64,000 nucleotides of DNA, taken from NCBI GenBank assembly GCA_934254675.1, contig CAKQLP010000005.1, forward strand, positions 32,151 to 96,150. The letters are read 5' to 3'. Below, piece after piece: positions 25,718 to 33,877 of the stretch. Under the pieces are notes generated by a model, which was not told the origin of the DNA, made no database searches, and saw only the letters and a list, made by a program, of their open reading frames with translations. Made by a program: the position numbers and the translations under genes. Origin of the DNA: an uncultured Alphaproteobacteria bacterium (GTDB lineage: Bacteria > Pseudomonadota > Alphaproteobacteria > RF32 > CAG-239). The stretch's first letter is position 1; every line of letters starts with the position of its first letter.

Positions 25718-26683
25718 ATGAAAACAATACTTGTAACCGGTGGAACAGGTTTTCTGGGTTCCAATTTATGTGTAAGATTGATAAATGAAGGAAATCGTGT
25801 GATTTGCGTGGATAATAATTACACAGGACGCATGAGTAACATTTCTAAAATTATCAATCATCCGAATTTTCGATTTATAGAACACGATGTTTGCGAACCA
25901 TTGAATGTTAATGATGAAAAAATTGACCAGATTTATAATATGGCTTGTCCGGCATCTCCTCCGGCCTATCAAGGAAGTTATTCAATCAAGACGACCAAAA
26001 CTTGTGTGTTTGGTGCTATCAATATGTTGGAACTGGCAAAAAAACACCACGCCACAATTTTACAAACTTCAACCTCTGAGGTTTATGGCGAGCCGTTAGT
26101 TCACCCGCAAGTTGAGAGTTACCGAGGTAATGTCAATCCGGATGGTATTCGCGCTTGCTATGACGAAGGCAAACGTTGCGCTGAAAGTTTGTTTTTTGAC
26201 TATTGGCGGCATGAAGGCGTAGATATTAAAGTTATTCGCATTTTTAACACATATGGTCCGAATATGGATCCGAATGACGGCCGCGTTGTTTCAAATTTTA
26301 TTTGTCAAGCACTTTCAGGACAAGATATCACAATTTATGGCGATGGGCATCAGACGCGTTCTTTTTGTTATGTTGATGATTTGATTGAAGCTATGATTCG
26401 AATGATGAACAGTCCGAAAGACTTTACCGGTCCTGTCAACACCGGTAACCCGGGAGAATTTACAATCAAAGAATTGGCTGAAATGGTTGTTGCCAAAATC
26501 GGCGGAAAATCAAAAGTTGTTTATAAAGATTTGCCGTCAGATGATCCGACACAGCGGCGTCCGGATATTACTTTAGCTAAAACTAAACTTGGCTGGGAGC
26601 CAAAGATAAAATTGGCAGAAGGATTGGATAGGACTATTGAATATTTCAAAACGCAAATAGATTTGTTTAAAAAGGAAAAATAA
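25718..26683 (+). CDS. UDP-glucuronate decarboxylase (UDP-xylose synthase)
   Basis: NAD-dependent short-chain dehydrogenase that converts UDP-glucuronate to UDP-xylose. Starting at ATG 25718 gives 321 residues with the usual onset MKTILVTGGTGFLGSNL. The earlier in-frame ATG at 25685 adds eleven unconserved residues. YNMACPASPPAYQ is the hallmark of this enzyme, STSEVYGEP carries the catalytic serine, and Tyr148/Lys152 are in CYDEGKR. It is followed two bases later by UDP-glucose dehydrogenase, which makes its substrate, so the pair forms a UDP-glucose to UDP-glucuronate to UDP-xylose route. Confidence 0.93.
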   Translation: MKTILVTGGTGFLGSNLCVRLINEGNRVICVDNNYTGRMSNISKIINHPNFRFIEHDVCEPLNVNDEKIDQIYNMACPASPPAYQGSYSIKTTKTCVFGAINMLELAKKHHATILQTSTSEVYGEPLVHPQVESYRGNVNPDGIRACYDEGKRCAESLFFDYWRHEGVDIKVIRIFNTYGPNMDPNDGRVVSNFICQALSGQDITIYGDGHQTRSFCYVDDLIEAMIRMMNSPKDFTGPVNTGNPGEFTIKELAEMVVAKIGGKSKVVYKDLPSDDPTQRRPDITLAKTKLGWEPKIKLAEGLDRTIEYFKTQIDLFKKEK

Positions 26684-26684
26684 A

Positions 26685-28010
26685 ATGAAAATAGGCATTA
26701 TTGGAACAGGTTACGTTGGTTTGCCAACCGGTGTGGGTTTAGCGGAACTCGGAAATCAGGTTGTTTGCATTGATCGTGAACCTAAAAAAATCGAAGCTTT
26801 GCAAGAAGGTAAAATTACATTATATGAAGATGGTTTGGAAGAACTGTTTCATAAGAATGTTAAAGCCGGTCGAATTAAATTTACAACGTCTATGAAAGAA
26901 GGGGTTTCCGATGCGGATTTAGTGATTATTGCGGTAGGAACGCCGCCGCATCCGGTGACCAAGGAAGCCGATATGAAATATATTCATGCCGCCGCAACGG
27001 AATTGGCCGAATATTTGACGGGATACACGGTTATTGCCACAAAATCAACCGTTCCGGTTGGCACAGGCGACGATGTGGAAGCCTTGATTACAAAGAAAAA
27101 TCCATTCGCAAATTTTGATGTTGTTTCTTTGCCGGAATTTCTGCGTGAAGGCTTTGCCGTGCACGACTTTTTTAATCCGGATAGAATTGTTGTCGGAGCT
27201 AACACCGAAAAAGCTCGCAATGTGATCAGAGAACTTTACAAACCGTTTGAAGGTAAAACCAATATGTTGTTTGTAAAGCGTCGTTCTTCAGAAACAATCA
27301 AATATGCTTCCAACGCATTTTTGGCTATTAAGATTCATTATATTAACGAGATGGCGAATTTCTGCGAAAAAACAGGCGCGGACATTACCGAGGTTGCCAA
27401 AGGCATGGGCTTAGACAGCCGTATCGGTAATCGTTTCTTAAACCCAGGTCCCGGATATGGCGGAAGTTGTTTCCCAAAAGATACAATGGCTATGGCTTAT
27501 ATGGCGCGTCAAAATAATGTTGATATGACCTTGATTAAAGCCGCTATAGAGGGCAACACAAAACGTAAAAAAGAAATGGCAGAACGTATTTTGGATGCGG
27601 TTAAAGATATAGAAAAACCGAAAATTGCTGTTTTAGGTTTGGCGTTTAAAGATGGAACCGATGATTGCCGTGAAAGTCCGGCTATGGAAATTGTCGGCAA
27701 CTTATTAGAGCAAAACGCCGATGTTACTGCGTATGATCCCAAAGCTATGGGAACGGCTTGTCAGCTTGTGGGAGACAAAATTCAATATGCGGATGATATG
27801 TATTCCTGTTTGAAAGGAGCCGATGTTTTGGCTGTTCTAACTGAATGGAATGAATTTAAAACGTTGGATTTGAATTTAGCCGCAAGCTTGATGCGTCATA
27901 AAAATATTATTGATTGCCGGAATCTGGTTGATGCCGAACAAGCGGCTAAAAATGGATTTAAATATCAGGGTATTGGTAAGAGAAGGAATGTAGAACAATG
28001 CGAAAAGTGA
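26685..28010 (+). CDS. ugd: UDP-glucose 6-dehydrogenase
   Basis: Four-electron oxidation of UDP-glucose to UDP-glucuronate. The 441 residues match the family. NAD motif GTGYVGLPTG is near residue 7. SLPEFLREGFAVHDFFNPDR and KYASNAFLAIKIHYINEMA are the core blocks. The catalytic cysteine is Cys262 in GYGGSCFPKDT, and AFKDGTDDCRESPAMEI closes the substrate domain. GDP-mannose dehydrogenase shares this fold, but pairing with UDP-xylose synthase favours UDP-glucose. Its end overlaps glf by 13 bases. Confidence 0.93.
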   Translation: MKIGIIGTGYVGLPTGVGLAELGNQVVCIDREPKKIEALQEGKITLYEDGLEELFHKNVKAGRIKFTTSMKEGVSDADLVIIAVGTPPHPVTKEADMKYIHAAATELAEYLTGYTVIATKSTVPVGTGDDVEALITKKNPFANFDVVSLPEFLREGFAVHDFFNPDRIVVGANTEKARNVIRELYKPFEGKTNMLFVKRRSSETIKYASNAFLAIKIHYINEMANFCEKTGADITEVAKGMGLDSRIGNRFLNPGPGYGGSCFPKDTMAMAYMARQNNVDMTLIKAAIEGNTKRKKEMAERILDAVKDIEKPKIAVLGLAFKDGTDDCRESPAMEIVGNLLEQNADVTAYDPKAMGTACQLVGDKIQYADDMYSCLKGADVLAVLTEWNEFKTLDLNLAASLMRHKNIIDCRNLVDAEQAAKNGFKYQGIGKRRNVEQCEK

Positions 28011-29116
28011 AAAACCTTGTAGTAGGCTGCGGATTGTCCGGAATTGTTTTGGCGGAAAGATTAGCATCACAACGTGGAGAAGAAGTTTTAATTATAGATA
28101 GACGTAACCATATTGGTGGAAATATTTATGATTATAAAGATAAAGAAACTGGTATTACCGTTCATCAATATGGACCACATGCATTTCATACAAATAATAA
28201 AAAAGTGTGGGATTATCTCAATAATTTTACAAAATTTTATCCGATGAATTTAAAAGTCTCAGCTTATATTGATGGACAAACTGTTCCAGTTCCCTTTAAT
28301 TTTAATTCTATTGAAAAGCTTTTCCCTTCATTTATGGCTGAAAAGCTAGAAAAAAAATTGGTCGAACGTTTTGGTTATGATGTAAAAGTACCAATTTTAA
28401 TGTTGAAAAAAGAAAATGATGAAGATTTAAAATTCTTGGCTGATTTTGTTTATAAAAATGTTTTTGAAGGCTATACCATAAAGCAATGGGAAATAGAGCC
28501 TGATAAAATTGATTCTGAAGTTATGGCAAGAGTGCCTGTGTTTATTGGACGAGACGATAGATATTTTCAAGATATGTATCAAGGGATTCCATGGAACGGA
28601 TATACTGAGATGGCAAAAAATATGTTGTCTAATAAATTGATAACAGTAGAACTGAATACAGATTTTAAGAATGTTAAAAATGATATTGAAGCAGAACGCA
28701 TCTTTTATTCAGGCGCAATAGATGAATTTTTTGAATACAGTGAAGGAACCTTACCATATAGAAGTTTGCATTTTGATATTTTGATTAAAGATTTGGAAAA
28801 GGAGCAACCGACCACGACAATTAATTATCCAAACAATTATGATTGGACAAGGGTTTGTGAGCATAAACATTTTTTGAACGAAAATTCAAAACAGACAGTA
28901 TTGTCTTATGAATATCCGGAGGCTTTTGAGGAGGGTAAAAATGAAAGATATTATCCTATCAATAATCCGGAAACTCAACAATTATATAACCAATATTTGA
29001 ACAAAGCCAAAGGGCTTAAAAATGTATATTTTATCGGTCGCTTGGGTGATTATAAATATTATAACATGGATCAAACCGTTGCCCGTGCTTTAGAACTTTT
29101 TGAAAGGATTAAATAG
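27998..29116 (+). CDS. glf: UDP-galactopyranose mutase
   Basis: FAD enzyme that interconverts UDP-galactopyranose and UDP-galactofuranose. It has 372 residues. FAD motif VVGCGLSGIVLAERLA is at the N-terminus, RRNHIGGNIYD follows, and HQYGPHAFHTNNKKVWDYL is the substrate-binding block. FEGYTIKQW and DYKYYNMDQTVARALEL are conserved in the family. The presence of glf means the polysaccharide built here contains galactofuranose. The ATG lies inside the 3' end of ugd. Confidence 0.95.
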   Translation: MRKVKNLVVGCGLSGIVLAERLASQRGEEVLIIDRRNHIGGNIYDYKDKETGITVHQYGPHAFHTNNKKVWDYLNNFTKFYPMNLKVSAYIDGQTVPVPFNFNSIEKLFPSFMAEKLEKKLVERFGYDVKVPILMLKKENDEDLKFLADFVYKNVFEGYTIKQWEIEPDKIDSEVMARVPVFIGRDDRYFQDMYQGIPWNGYTEMAKNMLSNKLITVELNTDFKNVKNDIEAERIFYSGAIDEFFEYSEGTLPYRSLHFDILIKDLEKEQPTTTINYPNNYDWTRVCEHKHFLNENSKQTVLSYEYPEAFEEGKNERYYPINNPETQQLYNQYLNKAKGLKNVYFIGRLGDYKYYNMDQTVARALELFERIK

Positions 29117-30331
29117 ATGGAAAAACAAATAATTGTAATAGGTGAAGGATGTTGGTTTATCGATAGCTTTAAATATTTTATTGAAAAAGGTTTTTCAATA
29201 AAGATGATTAAAACAAGCTGTTCACTGCCTTGGTTTAAAGATAATTATGAAATATTAAGAAAATTGGGGGCGGAAATTATAGAATATGCTGATAACAATA
29301 CGTTTTATCAAAAATTAAACCTATCAAAACAAACAATAATTTTATGTGGGGGAAATTTTTGTGGAGACGTTCCTAGTTTTTCTGAATTTACAAATATTGG
29401 AATAGAAGAACTTGATTTACTTTATAATATATCAAAATATAATAAAGAAAAATTATTGGGAGCAAAAGTAATACGTTATTTTAATGGAGATACTTGTTTT
29501 GGTTCTAAAGAAAAAATTGATGTTTTTAATAAAAAAATTAAGTATGTGGATACACTAATATTTGACAATGATTTATTAAAAGAATTTGTTTTAACAAATG
29601 TTCCGGAAGCAAATAATAAAAAAATTTTATTAGGTTGGGTCGAGACACCTTTGAAAGAGTTTGTACATCATAATATTGATTCTAAGTATGAAAGGTCTTT
29701 TGTTTCGGTAGGAAGAGTATTGTCTTCAGTTGTTCTTCCTAAAAAAGTTATTAAAAAAACTTTATTTTATCCTATACCTTTTCAGGTCGATAGAGGATTA
29801 AAGAAAATAATAAAGAAATTTAAACATAAATTTATTAGTAAGAGAAAATCTTGCTATTCTTTAGCAGGAATGGATAGGCTGGATAATATATTGCAAGATA
29901 GGAAAGTCTTTTATAAGACCCATAAGAATATATGTTTTGGGTTGTCTCATTTTTATGATATTTTTAGAGGTTCTATAGAAGAATTTCATAAACAAAAGCA
30001 ATATTTCTTTTCGGTCGATGGACAGCGTGTATGTTCTAATATTTTTGCTCCCAAAGAAGCATTTTATGCTTTTATAAACAATCCGTCAAAAGATATTGGA
30101 TATTTAATGAATGGTATAATTCCGCTTATCTCCCATACAGAACATAATGTTTATAAAGAAATGGTTAATAAAAAAATGGCTATTCTTATAAAAAAACCAG
30201 AAGATATTTTAAATGTTCTAAATATGTCAAACGAAGAAATTCAAGAATATAGAGATAATATCTATAAAAATAGAGATTTATTTACATTTGATCATGTAGG
30301 AGAAATGATAATTAAAGAATTAGAAGATTGA
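29117..30331 (+). CDS. Putative glycosyltransferase, GT-B-like, unrecognised family
   Basis: A 404-residue cytosolic protein starting at the base after the glf stop. The C-terminal part GYLMNGIIPLISHTEHNVYK, followed by KMAILIKKPEDI and helices EEIQEYRDNIYKNRDLF, reads like the donor-binding end of GT-B transferases, where the LxxGxxPL...E segment holds the nucleotide sugar. The middle has ICFGLSHFYDIFRGSIEEFH and APKEAFYAFINN. The N-terminal Rossmann-like motif IIVIGEGCWFIDS is only suggestive. Codon use is the most AT-rich of the operon, as in many recently acquired polysaccharide genes. Confidence 0.5.
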   Translation: MEKQIIVIGEGCWFIDSFKYFIEKGFSIKMIKTSCSLPWFKDNYEILRKLGAEIIEYADNNTFYQKLNLSKQTIILCGGNFCGDVPSFSEFTNIGIEELDLLYNISKYNKEKLLGAKVIRYFNGDTCFGSKEKIDVFNKKIKYVDTLIFDNDLLKEFVLTNVPEANNKKILLGWVETPLKEFVHHNIDSKYERSFVSVGRVLSSVVLPKKVIKKTLFYPIPFQVDRGLKKIIKKFKHKFISKRKSCYSLAGMDRLDNILQDRKVFYKTHKNICFGLSHFYDIFRGSIEEFHKQKQYFFSVDGQRVCSNIFAPKEAFYAFINNPSKDIGYLMNGIIPLISHTEHNVYKEMVNKKMAILIKKPEDILNVLNMSNEEIQEYRDNIYKNRDLFTFDHVGEMIIKELED

Positions 30332-30351
30332 TTGATAAAAAGGGAAAGTAA

Positions 30352-32163
30352 ATGGTTAATATAAAAATTTTGGTAGGATACCATAAACCCGCCAAGCTCT
30401 ATAAGTCCGATATCTATGTGCCAATCCATTTAGGTCGCGCTTTGGCTACCGAGGCTTCAAAGGATGGTAAAATGAGCCAAGAAGATTATCAATGGATGCT
30501 TGATAATATGATTGGTGATGATACCGGCGACAATATCTCTGAGCTCAATCGCTATTTTTGTGAATTGACCGCCATTTATTGGGCGTGGAAAAATTATGAT
30601 AAATTGGGTAATCCGGATTATATCGGGTTGTGTCATTACCGCCGTTTGTTTGCTGAAAATGAAATTGCGTCTTTTGCCGATTATGATATTATCGCGCCGT
30701 ATGAAAAAAACGGCAAAGGATATTCGTCTTTAAAGGTGTTTGATAAATGTCACGGAACTTCTGATTTGAAAGACGCCGTCTCATTGCTAACGGCACAGCA
30801 TCCCCAATACGCCGCGATTGCCGAGCCATATTTAGAACGCGGCAAAGGCTATTATTATAATATGTTTATCATGAAGCGGGAGTTGTTTTTTGAATATTGC
30901 GAAACCTTATTCGACATTCTTTTCAAAATTCATCAAAGAATTGATTATCCGCGGGCGACATATTATAATCAGCGCATGCCGGGGTTTGTCGCCGAACGCT
31001 TAACCGGAATATTTATTGCCGAAAAAGAAAAGAGGTTAAAAGTCAAAAAATGCGTGCATCTGCATGTTGAAAAAAATGCAAAAATTGAAATTTTACCAAA
31101 GTTTTCTGAAAATGCCGTGACGGTTTGCCTATCCGCTGATGATAATTACGCGCCGTATCTTTTGGTGACAATAGCATCGATTAAAGAAAATCGAAAGCTA
31201 AAAGATAAATATGAAATATATATTTTGGACGGCGGAATTTCCATGGATAACAAAAAACATATCTTGTCTTTGGCTGATGATAATTTTTTTGTGCGGTTTG
31301 TTGATATAAATCCGTATTTGGATGAGTATGATGTTTCCTCATTTTCTTTAAACGCGTATTTCAGCATGGCGACTTATTATCGTTTTTTCATTCCCGAGAT
31401 TTTTAAGAATTTTAACCGTGTCCTTTATTTAGATTGCGATTTGGTTGTCAATCATAATCTTGCGGAGTTATATGGCTGTGATATGTCTGGACACGCGGTT
31501 GCGGCTGTTCCAGATATTGAAATGAAGCGGATGATGCGGGTTGATACATCTCGCAAAATGTTGGATTATTTAACCGATAAGCTTAAAATGAAAAATCCCG
31601 AAAGTTATTTTCAAGCAGGGGTGTTGCTGTTGGATATTTTGACGCTGCGGAAAATGAATTTTACAAACAAGTGTATTGACCATTTAGCAGAGATAAAAAA
31701 TCCGCTGTTTGTCGATCAATGTGTTCTAAATTCTGTGTTTGACGGAGATTATCAGCCTTTGCCAATGAAATGGAATGTACTGTGGCATTTGCCGTATTTT
31801 GTAAAGAATCTGGATCATCAATTAAGTTTTGAAGAATATTCAGAATATTTTAAAGTTCGGAAAAATCCTTATGTCGTTCATTATTCCGGAGCAGTGAAGC
31901 CGTGGAAAAACACCAACGTTGAACTTGCCGATGTTTGGTGGAAATATGCGCGTACAACCAATGAATATGAAAATTTGTTATTACAAACAGCTGCTTGGTT
32001 AGTCAAAAATACTGTTGGCTTAAAACATAAAAAGCTGAAGTATTATATGTATAAAATCTTGTCTAAAGTCACATTTGGAAAAATACATAAAAAATATAAG
32101 CAAAAGCGCAGCGCATTAAAAAAGGAAATGAAAGAAATTATAAGTTTTGTCAAATTCCATTAA
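30352..32163 (+). CDS. Two-domain glycosyltransferase: DUF4422 plus GT8
   Basis: A 603-residue fusion. Residues of about 1-240 are a DUF4422 domain: ILVGYHKPAKLYKSDIYVPI, then ELTAIYWAWKN and YIGLCHYRRLF, then YYYNMFIMKRELFFEYC. Residues of about 255-530 are a GT8 transferase: AVTVCLSADDNYAPYLLVTI, VLYLDCDLVV with the DxD metal site, SYFQAGVLLLDI, and HYSGAVKPWKN. The C-terminal 50 residues are highly basic and could contact the membrane. The protein probably adds two successive sugars to the surface polysaccharide. It is the last gene of the operon. Confidence 0.88.
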   Translation: MVNIKILVGYHKPAKLYKSDIYVPIHLGRALATEASKDGKMSQEDYQWMLDNMIGDDTGDNISELNRYFCELTAIYWAWKNYDKLGNPDYIGLCHYRRLFAENEIASFADYDIIAPYEKNGKGYSSLKVFDKCHGTSDLKDAVSLLTAQHPQYAAIAEPYLERGKGYYYNMFIMKRELFFEYCETLFDILFKIHQRIDYPRATYYNQRMPGFVAERLTGIFIAEKEKRLKVKKCVHLHVEKNAKIEILPKFSENAVTVCLSADDNYAPYLLVTIASIKENRKLKDKYEIYILDGGISMDNKKHILSLADDNFFVRFVDINPYLDEYDVSSFSLNAYFSMATYYRFFIPEIFKNFNRVLYLDCDLVVNHNLAELYGCDMSGHAVAAVPDIEMKRMMRVDTSRKMLDYLTDKLKMKNPESYFQAGVLLLDILTLRKMNFTNKCIDHLAEIKNPLFVDQCVLNSVFDGDYQPLPMKWNVLWHLPYFVKNLDHQLSFEEYSEYFKVRKNPYVVHYSGAVKPWKNTNVELADVWWKYARTTNEYENLLLQTAAWLVKNTVGLKHKKLKYYMYKILSKVTFGKIHKKYKQKRSALKKEMKEIISFVKFH

Positions 32164-32234
32164 ATTATTGACAAATTTAATGAATCGGCTATAATATATA
32201 AAAATTTATTATTTAGAGTTAAACTTATTTTGTT

Positions 32235-32576
32235 ATGAAAAAGATTATTCTTTTGATGTTAATCGTTTTGTGCGTTTCATCATGTCAGAAAAATGTTTCA
32301 GTTGATGAGGGGAATGTGTATGTTGTTGAAAATGTATCCGTTTCGCCAACAACAATCACTTTCAAATTCAAAGGTGTTGAAAAAACGCAAACTTTTTCTT
32401 TGGTTTCTTGCCAAGATGAGAGAGGTGAATTCCCTTCTTATGAAAAAGGCGAAATTGTGAAAGTTGAAAATAATCAGGTTTCACACCTTACGGAAACACC
32501 TAATTTTTATATTTTGGTGTTTTTCCTGATAGGCTTTATTATAGGCCGTACTTTAGGGGGATCATCCGGCGTATAA
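32235..32576 (+). CDS. Small lipoprotein with C-terminal membrane helix
   Basis: 113 residues. Signal peptide with lipobox VLCVSSC gives a predicted lipidated Cys17. A short soluble region contains VSVSPTTITFKFKG and LVSCQDERGEFPSYEKGEIV. A second hydrophobic helix, FYILVFFLIGFIIGRTLGG, is near the C-terminus. A lipoprotein that also spans the membrane is unusual, and the alternative is a plain two-helix membrane protein. A terminator follows directly. Not recognised. Confidence 0.65.
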   Translation: MKKIILLMLIVLCVSSCQKNVSVDEGNVYVVENVSVSPTTITFKFKGVEKTQTFSLVSCQDERGEFPSYEKGEIVKVENNQVSHLTETPNFYILVFFLIGFIIGRTLGGSSGV

Positions 32577-32584
32577 ATTTGCAG

Positions 32585-32618
32585 AAGAGGGGTTTTAAAA
32601 GACTCCTCTTTTGTTTTT
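32585..32618 (+). terminator. Terminator after the lipoprotein gene
   Basis: AAGAGGGG and CTCCTCTT form a stem (one G-T pair) over an AT loop, followed by TTGTTTTT. Confidence 0.7.
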
Positions 32619-32627
32619 AGAAATATC

Positions 32628-32656
32628 TTTACAAATTCTAATTTTCCCAATAATAT
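32628..32656 (+). promoter_or_regulatory. Promoter of pilin gene 1
   Basis: TTTACA at 32628-32633 and TAATAT at 32651-32656 with a 17-base spacer. The predicted start lies at the 5' edge of the structured leader. A similar TTTACA/T element stands at the same place before pilin genes 2 and 3. Confidence 0.6.
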
Positions 32657-32661
32657 AAAAA

Positions 32662-32863
32662 TGAAAACGCAATAGCGTTTTCAGGGCGTAGCAACCCTTT
32701 ATAAACACAGTCGTTACGCATAAACGACTTTAATTTTATATGCCGATTTCTGTCTGTGGACGGATGTCGGCTGAATAAGGCTATGTGCTGAATAAGCCGA
32801 GCCGTTTGTGTTTATACGGTTTGCTAACATCCGCCCGCTTTTATTACAGCGGGTTTTGTTTTA
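32662..32863 (+). ncRNA. Structured pilin leader RNA, copy 1, ending in a terminator
   Basis: A conserved leader found three times in this window. Helices in order: hairpin GAAAACGC-AATA-GCGTTTTC at 32663-32682; a GGG/CCC hairpin near 32684-32697; a long-range helix TATAAACACA (32700-32709) with TGTGTTTATA (32807-32816); hairpin GTCGTT/AACGAC at 32710-32728; hairpin GCCGA/TCGGC with inner TCTGTC/GACGGA near 32742-32770; and an intrinsic terminator CCCGC/GCGGG at 32834-32853 followed by TTTTGTTTT. CGGATGT (32761-32767) can pair with ACATCCG (32827-32833), a possible pseudoknot or switch. A GCTGAATAAG word occurs twice. No known riboswitch class was recognised. Confidence 0.7.
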
Positions 32864-32888
32864 TAAAACAATAAACGGAGTTAGAAAT

Positions 32889-33695
32889 ATGTATAAGAAT
32901 TTGAAAAGAAAAATAATGTTTTGCTTAGATAAAGTCATTCTCGGATTTATTCCGAGAATCCGTGCAAAACAGCTTTTATGCCGTCATTATCGGGCTTGTC
33001 CCGATAATCTGGATCCTCGGGACGGACTGTTCGTCACGCCCGAGGATGATAATAGGAAGAGAATGCGCGCCATACCCGAGGATGACAATCTTGTTGCACA
33101 GTGTGGGCGTTCTATGATTGAAATGTTGGGCGTACTGGCTATTGTCGGGGTGCTGTCGGTCGGTGGTATTCAAGGCTATTCCAAAGCCATGGAAAAAATT
33201 AGATTTAACAAAGCGCTTAGTGAATATAACACTTTAATGTTTGGTTATTTTCAACATATTGATGATATACGGAAAATTCCAGATGACGATGTTTCATCTC
33301 CTTACGCATTTTATGATTTGTTGGTCACACTGGATATTATCCCGATTTCATGGAAAGGTTATAGCAAATTTGTGACAGATGATTTGGGAAACACTATCAG
33401 ATTTTATCCAAATTCCATTGAAGTAATGTTTAATTATGGTAATGTAGGAGGAAATAATCGAATTTCTTTTTGTCGTGCTCTTTATGATTTATTGGCGAAA
33501 AGTTATCAAAATGAATTAAATCATGTTTATATATGGAAAGGAGGCAAGACAACGGATATTGTATATTATGGAAACAGATATTGCAGAGAGAATGTCTCTT
33601 GTATCAGAAATATGACGCTTAATGATATAAATAAACAATGTCAGATATGTGATAAAATAGATAAACGCACTTGTTCTCTGGTTTTGCATTTTTAA
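32889..33695 (+). CDS. Type IVb-like prepilin 1 with extended pro-region
   Basis: 268 residues from ATG 32889 (GGAG upstream). The prepilin signature GRSMIEMLGVLAIVGVLSVG begins at Gly73, the predicted peptidase site, with the usual Glu at +5 and an unusual Arg at +1. The hydrophobic helix continues GGIQGYSKAMEKIRFNK. The mature part of about 195 residues has paired cysteines near the C-terminus (YCRENVSC, CQICDKIDKRTC). The 72-residue pro-region is encoded by palindromic repeats and is not typical. An in-frame ATG at 33063 preceded by AGGAAGA would give a normal short leader. It is the most divergent of the four pilins. Confidence 0.8.
   Translation: MYKNLKRKIMFCLDKVILGFIPRIRAKQLLCRHYRACPDNLDPRDGLFVTPEDDNRKRMRAIPEDDNLVAQCGRSMIEMLGVLAIVGVLSVGGIQGYSKAMEKIRFNKALSEYNTLMFGYFQHIDDIRKIPDDDVSSPYAFYDLLVTLDIIPISWKGYSKFVTDDLGNTIRFYPNSIEVMFNYGNVGGNNRISFCRALYDLLAKSYQNELNHVYIWKGGKTTDIVYYGNRYCRENVSCIRNMTLNDINKQCQICDKIDKRTCSLVLHF
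32934..33083 (+). repeat. Palindromic repeats inside pilin gene 1
   Basis: Three palindromes lie within the pro-region coding sequence: ATTCTCGG/CCGAGAAT at 32937-32959, ATTATCGGG/CCCGATAAT at 32986-33008 and ATCCTCGGG/CCCGAGGAT at 33013-33047, with a further half copy to about 33083. Their outer bases GTCAT and ATC match the widely distributed alphaproteobacterial GTCAT-type repeats. They keep the reading frame open. Confidence 0.8.
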
Positions 33696-33747
33696 CGTTT
33701 CTTGTTTAAATGTGTTGACAAGTTGGGATTTTTTAAGTATAAACATA

Positions 33748-33843
33748 ACAAATTTAGTGAATTTTTACCCAAAGAGTCGTAAAAAATTCAAGCTCTGAGG
33801 AGTCCGTCAGCCAGCGAGGTTTCGCACACTGACGTAAATTTGT
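33748..33843 (+). ncRNA. Three-way-junction RNA element upstream of ffh
   Basis: A compact fold is predicted. Closing helix P1 pairs ACAAATTTA (33748-33756) with TAAATTTGT (33835-33843). P2 pairs GAATTTTTAC (33759-33768) with GTAAAAAATTC (33779-33789), one base bulged. P3 pairs CGTCAG (33805-33810) with CTGACG (33829-33834) and holds an inner GCG/CGC. The junction strand reads AGCTCTGAGGAGTC. It ends about 35 bases before the ffh start, so it is either a 5' leader regulating ffh or a separate small RNA. It lacks the 4.5S RNA core GGAAG/AGCAGCC, so it is not the SRP RNA. Confidence 0.5.
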
Positions 33844-33877
33844 TTGTATTAACAAGGTGATAAAGGTAAAAACAGAA

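Noticed and set aside
33748..33843. Hammerhead ribozyme, suggested by CTGAGGAG in the ffh leader
   Set aside because: The required GAAA segment after stem II and a cleavage triplet in the proper stem arrangement are missing.
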